DNA of 12,640 nucleotides from assembly GCA_035267815.1 (NCBI GenBank), contig DATFLK010000081.1, forward strand, positions 1-12,640, given 5' to 3'. The position numbers and the translations under genes were made by a program. The DNA comes from DATFLK01 sp035267815. GTDB lineage: Bacteria; Pseudomonadota; Zetaproteobacteria; Mariprofundales; Mariprofundaceae. The notes under the pieces were generated by a model. It was given only the letters and a program-made list of their open reading frames with translations, was not told the DNA's origin and did no database searches. How positions within the stretch are numbered: position 1 is the stretch's first letter; the number at the start of each line of letters is the position of its first letter. Shown in pieces: positions 1-7,351 of this stretch.

Positions 1-1488
1 GGTGCGGCCTATGTCTCCCATGTGCGATGGGATTTGAGCGAAGGGCAGATCTATACGCTCTCTTCCTCCACCCGTGCCGTGCTCGCCAAACTGGATGAAC
101 CGATCGAGATCCGTGCCTATGTGACCTCCGGCCTGCCACAGCCTTATGGCCGGTTGCGCCGCTTTCTCGAGGATATGCTCCGGGCCTACCATGAGGCTGG
201 GCATGGCCAGGTCGGTTTCGACGTGATCGATCCTTCTGGAGATCCGAATCAGGCTGCTGCCCTGCAGGCTATGAACATTCCCCGGGTTCAGGTGCAGGTG
301 GTCGAGGACGATCAGGCTCGGGTCAAGCAGGGCTACCTGGCTGTGGTCGTGGAGTATCTGGACAAGAAGGCAGTGATCCCAGTGGTTAAAAGCGAGACGG
401 GCTTTGAATATACATTGACCAGCAAGATCAAGCAGCTGACCGGCAAGGGACGCAAGACGATTGGTGTGGTGGCCGGTTTCGGTGCCAAACCGCTGGATGC
501 ACTGCAGCAGTTCAGCAAGATGGTGGCCAGTGAATACAAGTTGGTTCCCGTGCATCCGGACGAGAAGCCGATTCCGGAAGACGTACGGGCGTTGATCGTA
601 CCGCAATTTGAAAATCCCCCCTCCAAGGTGATGCGTTACGCGCTGGATCAGTTCCGTATGTCCGGACGTGGTATGCTGATCCTGGCCGGCAATGTTGAGC
701 CGCAACTGAATCTGGGATTCCGGGTGCGAGCGGTGGATGCGAAAGCGAATGCATGGCTGCGTGATATTGGCATCTCCGTTGAACCGGGTCTGGTGATGGA
801 CCCGTCGGCTTCGCGTGTCACGGTGAACCAGTCGCAGGGCGTGCTGACGTTTCGCAGCATCGTCGATTATCCCTTCCTGCCCAGGGTGACCGATATCAAT
901 GGTGATACGCCGGTGGGCCACGGATTGAAGGCGGTCAGTGTTCCATTTGCCTCGCCGCTTGCCTGGGCGGATGATACGCACGGCACCGTGTTGCTTCGCT
1001 CCTCGCCGGGTGCAGTCGTGCAGCATGGCCCAGATTACGATGTTGATCCGCTAGTCTCCATGAAGAAACGATTCGAAGGGCTCTCGCGGCGGCAGGTGAA
1101 CCTAGCGCTGGAACTGGACGGGATGGCCCGCTCTGCCTTCGATGCAGCCCCCGCGGCGGCATCTGATGTGGTGAAGGCAAAGCGGATGACTCAGGCTGAT
1201 CATCAGCGCGTGATCGTGGTGGGTTCCGGCTCCCTGCTCGATAACGAGTTTGTTGACGGTAATAACAAGGTGCTGATTCTCAATAGTCTGGACTGGCTCT
1301 CCCATGACGAGGAGCTTATCTCCCTGCGCACCCGGGGTGTTACCGACCGGCCGCTGCCGCAACTGTCGTCTGCCGTACGGAAGGTGTGGAAGGGAATATG
1401 GATGTTCGGCCTGCCGTTTCTGGTCGTGTTGATCGGTATGTGGCGCTGGCGCCGGATCAAGCGAGCGAGTGTAGGGAGAGTCGCGTGA
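1..1488 (+). CDS. GldG-like ABC transporter auxiliary protein (5' partial)
   Basis: The reading frame is open to the first base of the window, so the gene begins upstream; the GTG at 22 is an internal codon, because the residues before it (ending YVSHV) continue the family pattern. The opening RWDLSEGQIYTLSSSTR followed by LDEPIEIRAYVTS is the hallmark junction after the first membrane segment in GldG/ABC_transp_aux proteins (PF09822). The central part, about 400 residues, should be periplasmic, and a single C-terminal membrane segment (GLPFLVVLIGMW, about residues 465-480 of the visible part) ends in a basic tail. This is the usual two-anchor architecture. Known relatives accompany an ABC ATPase and permease in gliding-motility-like exporters; those genes would be expected just left of the window. 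The stop overlaps the next gene by 4 bases. The family is clear, the transported substrate unknown. Confidence 0.88.
   Translation, partial: GAAYVSHVRWDLSEGQIYTLSSSTRAVLAKLDEPIEIRAYVTSGLPQPYGRLRRFLEDMLRAYHEAGHGQVGFDVIDPSGDPNQAAALQAMNIPRVQVQVVEDDQARVKQGYLAVVVEYLDKKAVIPVVKSETGFEYTLTSKIKQLTGKGRKTIGVVAGFGAKPLDALQQFSKMVASEYKLVPVHPDEKPIPEDVRALIVPQFENPPSKVMRYALDQFRMSGRGMLILAGNVEPQLNLGFRVRAVDAKANAWLRDIGISVEPGLVMDPSASRVTVNQSQGVLTFRSIVDYPFLPRVTDINGDTPVGHGLKAVSVPFASPLAWADDTHGTVLLRSSPGAVVQHGPDYDVDPLVSMKKRFEGLSRRQVNLALELDGMARSAFDAAPAAASDVVKAKRMTQADHQRVIVVGSGSLLDNEFVDGNNKVLILNSLDWLSHDEELISLRTRGVTDRPLPQLSSAVRKVWKGIWMFGLPFLVVLIGMWRWRRIKRASVGRVA
1473..1478 (+). promoter_or_regulatory. Ribosome binding site selecting the GTG start at 1485
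   Basis: AGGGAG lies 6 bases before the GTG at 1485, which itself overlaps the preceding stop as GTGA. Together they favour this start over the ATG at 1386, which would add 33 residues with no family resemblance, read in a second frame inside the preceding gene. Confidence 0.6.
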
Positions 1489-2039
1489 GATTGCGGATAG
1501 TCGCGATCATTCTGTTGCTGGTTGCTGTGGCCGGGTGGGCCGTCTGGCGCGGAGTACAGCCTTCCGGCGCGCCGCAGGCTAGCCTGCCCGAATGGCCTGC
1601 GATTCACAGTGCGGTTGATCGCGTCGAAATCCGCCCCCCCTCCGGCGCAACGGTTCGTCTCGAAAAAAAGGATGGCAAGTGGATGTTGATGCGAGACAAG
1701 CCGGTCGCTGCCAACGACAAGTTTGTGGAGCACCTGATCGACGACTTGGTCAATGCACATGTCATTCGCGTGGTCAGCCGGAACCGGGATCACGACGAGG
1801 CACTGCAAGTCGGCCAGCAGGGTGTTTCGGTCCGGTTGTTCGGTCAGGATGGCAAGCCTCTTCTTGACCTTGTGGTGGGGAAGCAGGGTAACGACCTTCT
1901 GTCGACCTATGTACGACGCGTCGGCAAACCGGAGACGGTGGCGGTCGACAAGGCGTTGGTGTGGCAGGTGAGGCGTGGTATATCATCTTGGAAGGCACCA
2001 AAGGAAAATACAGAGAAGAAGGGTCATGTCGGTCACTGA
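1485..2039 (+). CDS. Short DUF4340 membrane-anchored protein
   Basis: From the GTG at 1485 the product has 184 residues. Residues 5-21 form a hydrophobic N-terminal anchor (IVAIILLLVAVAGWAVW), leaving the rest in the periplasm. Residues about 42-172 follow the DUF4340 pattern: VDRVEIRPPSGATVRLEKKDGKW, then a helix beginning NDKFVEHLIDDL, then a strand with VSVRLFGQDGKPLLDLVVGK and a closing VDKALVWQV. DUF4340 proteins typically sit directly after GldG-like proteins in Gld-type ABC exporter operons, as here with a 4-base overlap. The protein is short: many members run to about 300 residues or more with repeated units, and this one carries a single unit ending in a charged tail. Its last 14 bases overlap the following phosphatase gene. 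The molecular function is unknown; family assignment is fairly secure. Confidence 0.8.
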   Translation: MRLRIVAIILLLVAVAGWAVWRGVQPSGAPQASLPEWPAIHSAVDRVEIRPPSGATVRLEKKDGKWMLMRDKPVAANDKFVEHLIDDLVNAHVIRVVSRNRDHDEALQVGQQGVSVRLFGQDGKPLLDLVVGKQGNDLLSTYVRRVGKPETVAVDKALVWQVRRGISSWKAPKENTEKKGHVGH

Positions 2040-2736
2040 TATGCAGCAGCATCTGATACTTTTTGATTGTGACGGTACGCTGGTCGATTCGCATGCCCAC
2101 ATTGTGAACACCATGCAGAAGGCGATGACGGCCTGCCAGCTGTCCGCTCCAGATGATGGCGCCGTCTCGGAGGTGGTCGGGCTGTCGCTGGAGCGGGCCG
2201 TTGAGGTGTTGATTCCCGATGAAGAGAGCGTTGTACAGGCTCAGGTGACTGAACATTATCGCCGTCTGTACCTCCGCCCCGGCAGCCCCCAACCTCTTTT
2301 CCCCGGTGTGCGGCGTACGCTCGATGAGTTGGCCGCACGCGGTTACTGGATGGGAATCGTGACGGGCAAGTCGCGTCGGGGACTGGCACGTGTTATGGAT
2401 GAACACGATCTGCACTCTTGGGTGATGGTGTCCCGTACCCCCGATGAGTGTCCCTCCAAGCCGCATCCGGATATGGTCACGGAGTGTGCGGATGAAATGG
2501 GCATGGATGTCGGGCAGGTGACTGTGGTCGGCGATGCCTGTTTCGATATAGAGATGGCCCTGTCCGCCGGTGCGCAGGCTATTGGTGTTTCGTATGGCGC
2601 ACAATCCGCAGACAGGCTGCGTGAAGCAGGAGCCGGCCATATTGTCGATCGGTTCGAGGCGCTGCTTGAACGGTTCCCGCCGCTTCAACCCATCAACAGG
2701 CCTTCTTCGACAGAAGGAATCGGAGAGTACACATGA
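2026..2736 (+). CDS. HAD-superfamily phosphatase, phosphoglycolate phosphatase-like
   Basis: The ATG at 2026 follows a purine-rich GAAGAAGGG site and gives 236 residues, starting a few residues before motif I as usual; the open frame back to 1975 lies inside the preceding gene. All four HAD motifs are visible: FDCDGT (nucleophile D14, acid D16), T113 in GIVTGK, K145 in SKPHP, and VGDACFDIEMA with D170 and D174. The helical cap between residues about 20 and 90 marks subfamily IA. Such enzymes are cytoplasmic Mg-dependent phosphatases, commonly acting on phosphoglycolate or other small sugar or nucleotide phosphates. The exact substrate cannot be read from sequence. The last 30 or so residues (rich in P, S, T) extend past the core fold. 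Overlaps on both sides (14 bases with DUF4340, ATGA with the AsmA gene) place it in the operon. Pyrophosphatase PpaX-like activity is an alternative. Confidence 0.88.
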   Translation: MSVTDMQQHLILFDCDGTLVDSHAHIVNTMQKAMTACQLSAPDDGAVSEVVGLSLERAVEVLIPDEESVVQAQVTEHYRRLYLRPGSPQPLFPGVRRTLDELAARGYWMGIVTGKSRRGLARVMDEHDLHSWVMVSRTPDECPSKPHPDMVTECADEMGMDVGQVTVVGDACFDIEMALSAGAQAIGVSYGAQSADRLREAGAGHIVDRFEALLERFPPLQPINRPSSTEGIGEYT

Positions 2737-5114
2737 GAAAACTGGCTGCCAGAATCGTGAAATACAGCCTCTTCCTGCTGGCGACAATCGTTGTCATTCT
2801 TCTGGTGGCACCGTTCTTTATCAACGTGAATGACTATAAGCAGACCGTCATCGACAAGGCGGAGATGGTCACCGGGCGCCAGATCACCGTTGGCAGTATG
2901 CATCTGTCGCTGTTTCCATGGGTGGGAGTCCGGCTGACGGATCTGCATGTCAGGAACCGCCCCGGCTTTTCGGCCGAGGATTTTGTCAGCGCGAAGAACC
3001 TTGATGTACAGGTCGATCTTCTTCCACTTTTAAGCAAACGTGTCGTGATCAAGCGTTTTGTGCTCGATGAGCCGCATGTGCGGCTCGAACGCAACGTGCA
3101 TGGTGAGGACTCGTGGACCGACCTGCTGCCACAACAGGGTACTTCGGCTGCGCATCCTGCGACATCAGTGGGCGGGTCCGGAGGAGCGGTGCAGGAGAAA
3201 GGCTCATCTCCTGCTGCCGGGGGACTGGTGGCCCTGAGTGCCGAGACATTGCGTGTGTCGGGCGGCGAATTCGTCTATCGGGATGCGGTCTCGAATACCT
3301 CGGTTGTGCTTAATGAACTTCGCTTGGACGTCAACCATGCGGAGATGAATCAGCCGATTCAGGTCAGCGCATCCGGCATGCTCAACGGCAACAAGTTCCG
3401 TGTGGATGGTCAGATGGGTCCGGTCGGCGATCTTGCCAAGCTGGATGCCTCCCATCTTCCGGCACAGTTCCGGCTGCAGGCTGATAAGGTGGCGCTCAGC
3501 AAGTTCAGGCCGTATATGCCGGCCCTGAAAGCTGTCGGGTCGGCCTCGCTCAGTATCGACGCGCGGTTCGAGCAGAGACCGGACGGTGTTCGGCTTAGTG
3601 CCGGTGGGGTCGAGCTTGCGGCTGGGCATGATGTTGGTATCGACTGGAAGGCGGAGATGCCTGATGCCGGACGGATCGAGATTCAGAGCATGAAATTGCA
3701 GTTGGATGATCGGGCGATGGGTGATGCCAGCGGCGAGGTGAAAGGGCTTGGCGGAGATGTGCACTATCAGTTGCGTGCCAAGGTGAACCCTGTAAGTCGC
3801 GAAACGGTCGCGGCCTGGGTTCCGACCGTACAGTCTCTGTACGCCGGTAATCCAAACCCGTGGAAGAAAATCGGGGCGGGTCTGCTGGCGACCGGCGATG
3901 CCAGCCATCTGCAGTTGCGCGATCTGCAATTGCAGATGGATGACGAAGTGGTTCAGGTCTCTGGTGCGATCGGGTTTACCGGCGATCCCGATATCCGTCT
4001 GCGCATTCTTTCCAAGGCTTTTCATGTCGATCCGTGGTTGCCACAACCGAAGGAGAACCGGCCTGAAGCTGTTTCCGAAAACGGCGGACAGACAACGGTT
4101 GATGTGATTCGGTCGTCGCTCTCTCCGGTTGCATCTGCATCGGCCGCTACGCTGGATCCGGTTGGTGGCGAAAGGATCTCCACGGATGGCGGAGCCGCAC
4201 TGGCCGCAGCAGGGGGTGCCCCCTCCGGAGGCAATGCCGTAGCCAAGGAGCCTGATCTCCGCTTTCTGCGCTCATGGCATGTAAATGCCCAGATGCAGGT
4301 GCACAAACTGTTTCTGCATGGTCTGACACTGCAGAACCTGCGTGCGACCATGCAGGGTCGCGACGGTCGGTTTACTCTTGAGCCGTTGCAGTTCGACCTT
4401 TCGGGCGGGCGCGTCGAGGAGCGGGGCAGCATCTTAGTGAAGTACTACCCGGCACGCTGGAGCGAGTCGGCCCACATCTCGGATGTACAGGTCAGACCCG
4501 TCCTGCTGGCGTTGGCGAAGACCGACATGGTCAGCGGTGTGATGCAGATGGATACGAATCTGCATGGCATTGGTCTGCTGCCGAAACGAGCGACCGCAAG
4601 CCTTTCCGGAAGCGGTAAGGTGCGGGTGCGCAACGGAACGATCAAGGGGGTCGATATCCCCGGTACGTTGCGCAGACTGACTGCGCCCGGACAGCAGCAG
4701 GGACCAAAATCGACCGACTTCTCGGAACTCTCCGCCAGCTTCGAGGTCGATCACGGCCGGGTCAGCAACGATGATCTGTTTATGGCCTCGCCGCTATTCC
4801 GCCTGACGGGGCATGGTCAGATCAATCTGGCCTCGAAAACTATGGATTACCACCTCAAGCCGAGGCTGATCGGTAGCCTGATCGGTCAGGGGGATACCGA
4901 AGCGGTGCGCAGGGGACTTGTCGTTCCGCTGCGCCTGATCGGTCCGATCGAACAGCCGAAGGTGCAGGTCGAGGTTGACCCTGCCACGCTGATCCAGAAT
5001 GCCGAGGCGCTTAAGGGAATGATCAAGAAGCTGAAAAAGCCGGACGCCAACGGCACGAGCCCGGAGGAGCAGATCAGGAAGAAGCTGAAGCAGCTCCTGC
5101 CGCTGTTCCGGTAG
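2733..5114 (+). CDS. AsmA-family inner-membrane/periplasmic protein
   Basis: Start ATG at 2733 overlaps the previous stop (ATGA), with CGGAGAG a few bases upstream. The product has 793 residues. Residues about 10-30 (YSLFLLATIVVILLVAPFFI) are an N-terminal membrane anchor, followed by the typical AsmA opening NVNDYKQTVIDKAEMVTGRQ and SLFPWVGVRLTDL. The rest should be a long periplasmic beta-rich groove. The C-terminal AsmA_2 region (about 510-745) shows SGSGKVRVRNGTIKGVDIP, LTGHGQINLASKTMDYHL and VPLRLIGPIEQPKVQVEVDP. Two low-complexity Ala/Gly/Ser-rich insertions (about 133-165 and 439-508) separate the domains. Length exceeds E. coli AsmA (617 residues). AsmA relatives such as TamB and YhdP move phospholipids between the membranes, so a role in envelope lipid transport or assembly is inferred. 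Family assignment is firm. Confidence 0.92.
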   Translation: MRKLAARIVKYSLFLLATIVVILLVAPFFINVNDYKQTVIDKAEMVTGRQITVGSMHLSLFPWVGVRLTDLHVRNRPGFSAEDFVSAKNLDVQVDLLPLLSKRVVIKRFVLDEPHVRLERNVHGEDSWTDLLPQQGTSAAHPATSVGGSGGAVQEKGSSPAAGGLVALSAETLRVSGGEFVYRDAVSNTSVVLNELRLDVNHAEMNQPIQVSASGMLNGNKFRVDGQMGPVGDLAKLDASHLPAQFRLQADKVALSKFRPYMPALKAVGSASLSIDARFEQRPDGVRLSAGGVELAAGHDVGIDWKAEMPDAGRIEIQSMKLQLDDRAMGDASGEVKGLGGDVHYQLRAKVNPVSRETVAAWVPTVQSLYAGNPNPWKKIGAGLLATGDASHLQLRDLQLQMDDEVVQVSGAIGFTGDPDIRLRILSKAFHVDPWLPQPKENRPEAVSENGGQTTVDVIRSSLSPVASASAATLDPVGGERISTDGGAALAAAGGAPSGGNAVAKEPDLRFLRSWHVNAQMQVHKLFLHGLTLQNLRATMQGRDGRFTLEPLQFDLSGGRVEERGSILVKYYPARWSESAHISDVQVRPVLLALAKTDMVSGVMQMDTNLHGIGLLPKRATASLSGSGKVRVRNGTIKGVDIPGTLRRLTAPGQQQGPKSTDFSELSASFEVDHGRVSNDDLFMASPLFRLTGHGQINLASKTMDYHLKPRLIGSLIGQGDTEAVRRGLVVPLRLIGPIEQPKVQVEVDPATLIQNAEALKGMIKKLKKPDANGTSPEEQIRKKLKQLLPLFR

Positions 5115-5122
5115 GAGGCGAA

Positions 5123-5734
5123 ATGTTTGAGCGGTTGCGCCTTCATCCGGAGAGGCCACAGGCAAGACTGATACGGCACGCCGCCGCCTGTATCCGCGAA
5201 GGGGTGGTAGCCGTCGTGCCGACAGAGTCCACCTATGCGCTGATGTGTCTGCCTCATTGTGGCGATGCGCAGCAGTCCGTACGCCGCCTGCGCAGACTCG
5301 ACGAGAAACACCTCTGGTCGCTGGTGTGCGAGAGCCTGTCACAGGCGGCGCATTATGTGCATATGGACAACCCGGCCCATCGTATTCTCAGGCGCAGTCT
5401 TCCCGGTCCCTATACCTTCGTGCTGCGTGCCAACAACCAGTTGCCACGGCGTATCTTCGGCAAGCGCCGCGATATCGGTATTCGTATCCCCGAACACACG
5501 GTGTGCCGGATGCTGTTGGCCGAGTTGGGTGAACCGATGTTGGCAACAACACTGCAGTTCCCGGACGAAGCACATCCGGCGACGGATCCGGACCTGTTTA
5601 TCGAGCGGTTAAAGGGACTGAATGCGGTGGTTTTGGATGCCGGTTGGGGCGGTACGGTTCCGACCACGGTGGTCGATCTCTGTTCGGATGTGCCCGAGCT
5701 GCTCCGTCAGGGAGTGGGTGAGTGGGAGCCGTGA
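5123..5734 (+). CDS. yciO: YciO-type Sua5/YrdC/YciO family protein
   Basis: A strong AGGAGG (5113-5118), overlapping the AsmA stop, precedes the ATG. The 203-residue product follows E. coli YciO from end to end: LHPERPQARLI near the start, VVPTESTYAL (31-40), SLPGPYTFVL (92-101), IGIRIPEHTVCRMLLAELGEPML (118-140), and PTTVVDL plus RQGVGEWEP at the end. The fold binds ATP and threonylcarbamoyl-AMP in TsaC/Sua5, the enzymes of tRNA t6A synthesis. Here the catalytic KxR/SxN residues of true TsaC/Sua5 are replaced: R57-x-L59 in place of K-x-R and T143-x-Q145 in place of S-x-N. That places it in the YciO branch, whose role is less certain, so it is probably not the cell's essential t6A synthase. 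It is the last gene of the left operon, 8 bases after the AsmA gene. Confidence 0.88.
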   Translation: MFERLRLHPERPQARLIRHAAACIREGVVAVVPTESTYALMCLPHCGDAQQSVRRLRRLDEKHLWSLVCESLSQAAHYVHMDNPAHRILRRSLPGPYTFVLRANNQLPRRIFGKRRDIGIRIPEHTVCRMLLAELGEPMLATTLQFPDEAHPATDPDLFIERLKGLNAVVLDAGWGGTVPTTVVDLCSDVPELLRQGVGEWEP

Positions 5735-5747
5735 TCGGTATGCGGCA

Positions 5748-5764
5748 ATGTCCATAAAAGACAT
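5748..5764. repeat. Small inverted repeat after yciO
   Basis: ATGTC and GACAT form a perfect 5-base pair of arms around a 7-base A-rich loop, 14 bases past the yciO stop. No T-run follows, so it is not a convincing terminator. It could arise by chance. Confidence 0.3.
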
Positions 5765-5768
5765 CCGC

Positions 5769-5796
5769 TTGACGCTGCCGCTGATGGCAGCATGAT
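5769..5796 (+). promoter_or_regulatory. Possible sigma-70 promoter for yajR-yqhA
   Basis: TTGACG (5769-5774, five of six matches to the -35 consensus) and CATGAT (5791-5796, four of six to the -10) are 16 bases apart, in the only sizeable gap before yajR. Transcription would begin about 85-90 bases before the yajR start, leaving a moderate leader. The -10 is weak and no transcription evidence is available. Confidence 0.3.
5774..5791. repeat. Inverted repeat inside the possible yajR promoter
   Basis: GCTGCC and GGCAGC are perfect 6-base arms around a 6-base loop. The repeat fills the spacer between the suggested -35 and -10 elements, a position suited to a repressor or MerR-like activator. 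A T-run begins only at 5810, too far away for an intrinsic terminator. The structure is seen; its use is inference. Confidence 0.35.
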
Positions 5797-5889
5797 TCAT
5801 CGTTTGTGATTTTTTGTGGGATGGTATCTGGGTCGAGACGAGGGAGGCCTTTGCCATCGCTGTTTTAACGATCAAGGAGGGGGTATCAG

Positions 5890-7281
5890 ATGAAGAAAGC
5901 GAAGAACACCATGGGAGGAGAAGAGCGCAAGGCTGCGGTTTCTCTGGCCGGAATTTTCGCCCTGCGAATGCTCGGTCTGTTCCTGATTCTGCCTGTCTTC
6001 TCTGTCTACGCGCATGGCCTGGAGGGGGCGAAGGCGCATCCTGAACTGGTTGGTATCGCACTGGGGGCCTATGGTTTGACTCAGGCCCTGTTGCAGATCC
6101 CCTTTGGTATGCTATCCGATCGTTTCGGGCGCAAGCCCGTCATTGCCATCGGCATGCTGCTATTTGCCATCGGCAGTGTGGTGGCCGCAACATCCACGAC
6201 CATTGAGGGCGTGCTGGTCGGCCGGGTACTGCAGGGTTCCGGTGCTGTGGCCGCTGCGATTATCGCGCTGGTCGCGGATCTGACCAGTGAGGAGAATCGT
6301 ACCAAGGCGATGGCGATGATCGGGATGACGATCGGTATCTCTTTCGCCATCTCGATGGTGCTTGGTCCGATGCTGGGCCACTGGATCGGCGTAGCTGGCA
6401 TCTTCTGGCTGACGGCGGCCCTGGCGCTGTTCAGTATCCTTTTCCTGTATGCCGTCGTGCCGACACCCAAGCGTCTGGTGCATCACAGGGATAGCGAGCT
6501 GACACCGGATCGTGTGATGGGCGTGCTCAAGGACGCGAATCTGTTGCGACTCGATTTCGGCATCTTCGCCCTGCATGCTGCCCTGACGGGACTGTTCGTC
6601 GTGTTGCCGTTGGTACTGGTGGATCCCGGCCATATTCTGCTGAAGGCTCCGCATCAGTGGATGCTTTATTTGCCGGTGATGCTGGTCTCCTTCGTGTTGA
6701 TGGTACCTCTAATCATCGTGGCCGAGGCCAAGCGCAAGATGAAACAGATCTTCACCAGTGGTGTGGCCATGCTTGTGATCGCGGTGATGTTGCTCGCCGT
6801 GTCGCACCATTCCCTAGCCTGGATTGCCGTCGCCCTTCTGATCTTCTTTACCGGGTTTAACGTGTTGGAAGCAAGCTTGCCTTCACTGGTTTCCAAGTAT
6901 GCGCATGCGGGCGCCAAAGGTACGGCGATTGGGGTCTACAACACCTGCGAGTTCTTCGGAGCCTTCGTTGGTGGTGTGCTTGGTGGTTTGCTCTATGTCC
7001 CATCATTGGGTAATTACGCTACCGTGTTCTGGGCGATCGCAGGACTGCTGGCCGTTTGGCTTCTGGTGGCTGCGACCATGGCCCAGCCGCGCTACGTCGC
7101 GACCCGCATCTTCCATGTTGGTGCGGTTGACGAGGCGCGCTCCAAGGAGCTTCAAGAGCGTTTCATGGCGGTCAACGGTGTAGCCGAGGTAGCCATCTTC
7201 GCCGATGAAGAGGCAGCTTACTGCAAGGTGGACAGCAAGGTGGTGGATGATGATGAGTTGAAGGCGGTGGTCGGCGCCTGA
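5890..7281 (+). CDS. yajR: YajR-like MFS transporter with C-terminal YAM domain
   Basis: AAGGAGG (5874-5880) sits 9 bases before the ATG. The 463-residue protein aligns along its length with E. coli YajR: SLAGIFALRMLGLFLILPV opens helix 1, motif A GMLSDRFGRKP lies at 73-83, and GRVLQGSGAVAAAIIALVADLTSEENRTKAMA follows in helices 4-5. About 12 membrane helices occupy residues 20-398. Residues about 400-463 form the small soluble YAM domain, with ELQERFMAVNGVAEVAIFADEEAAYCKVDSKV, a ferredoxin-like fold found in YajR. The protein is an inner-membrane proton-coupled exporter by family; its substrate is not established. Transcription probably starts in the 155-base gap upstream and may continue into yqhA 70 bases downstream, since I see no terminator between them. 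Confidence 0.9.
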   Translation: MKKAKNTMGGEERKAAVSLAGIFALRMLGLFLILPVFSVYAHGLEGAKAHPELVGIALGAYGLTQALLQIPFGMLSDRFGRKPVIAIGMLLFAIGSVVAATSTTIEGVLVGRVLQGSGAVAAAIIALVADLTSEENRTKAMAMIGMTIGISFAISMVLGPMLGHWIGVAGIFWLTAALALFSILFLYAVVPTPKRLVHHRDSELTPDRVMGVLKDANLLRLDFGIFALHAALTGLFVVLPLVLVDPGHILLKAPHQWMLYLPVMLVSFVLMVPLIIVAEAKRKMKQIFTSGVAMLVIAVMLLAVSHHSLAWIAVALLIFFTGFNVLEASLPSLVSKYAHAGAKGTAIGVYNTCEFFGAFVGGVLGGLLYVPSLGNYATVFWAIAGLLAVWLLVAATMAQPRYVATRIFHVGAVDEARSKELQERFMAVNGVAEVAIFADEEAAYCKVDSKVVDDDELKAVVGA

Positions 7282-7351
7282 TGGCGTTTATCTCGTTCGT
7301 CCGGTAGTTTTCCCTCGTCATGCGCAGGCATTGCTGCAGAGGGGTAATACC

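Noticed and set aside
1774..2787. Minus-strand open frame of 337 codons
   Set aside because: It lies antisense to the DUF4340 and HAD genes, which have clear family motifs, and its own translation shows no domain, only the Arg/His/Pro-rich composition of a shadow frame.
3204..4046. Minus-strand open frame of 280 codons
   Set aside because: Antisense to the AsmA gene; no recognisable motif and no ribosome site of note.
4212..4224. GGGGG-TG-CCCCC snap-back as a regulatory hairpin
   Set aside because: It lies in the low-complexity Ala/Gly-coding part of the AsmA gene and is explained by codon choice.
5774..5816. GC stem and T-run as an intrinsic terminator of the left operon
   Set aside because: The T-run begins about 18 bases after the stem; an intrinsic terminator needs it immediately after.
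7282..7351. Possible terminator or promoter between yajR and yqhA
   Set aside because: Only a 4-base GCAG/CTGC pairing without a T-run is visible, and no convincing -35/-10 pair.
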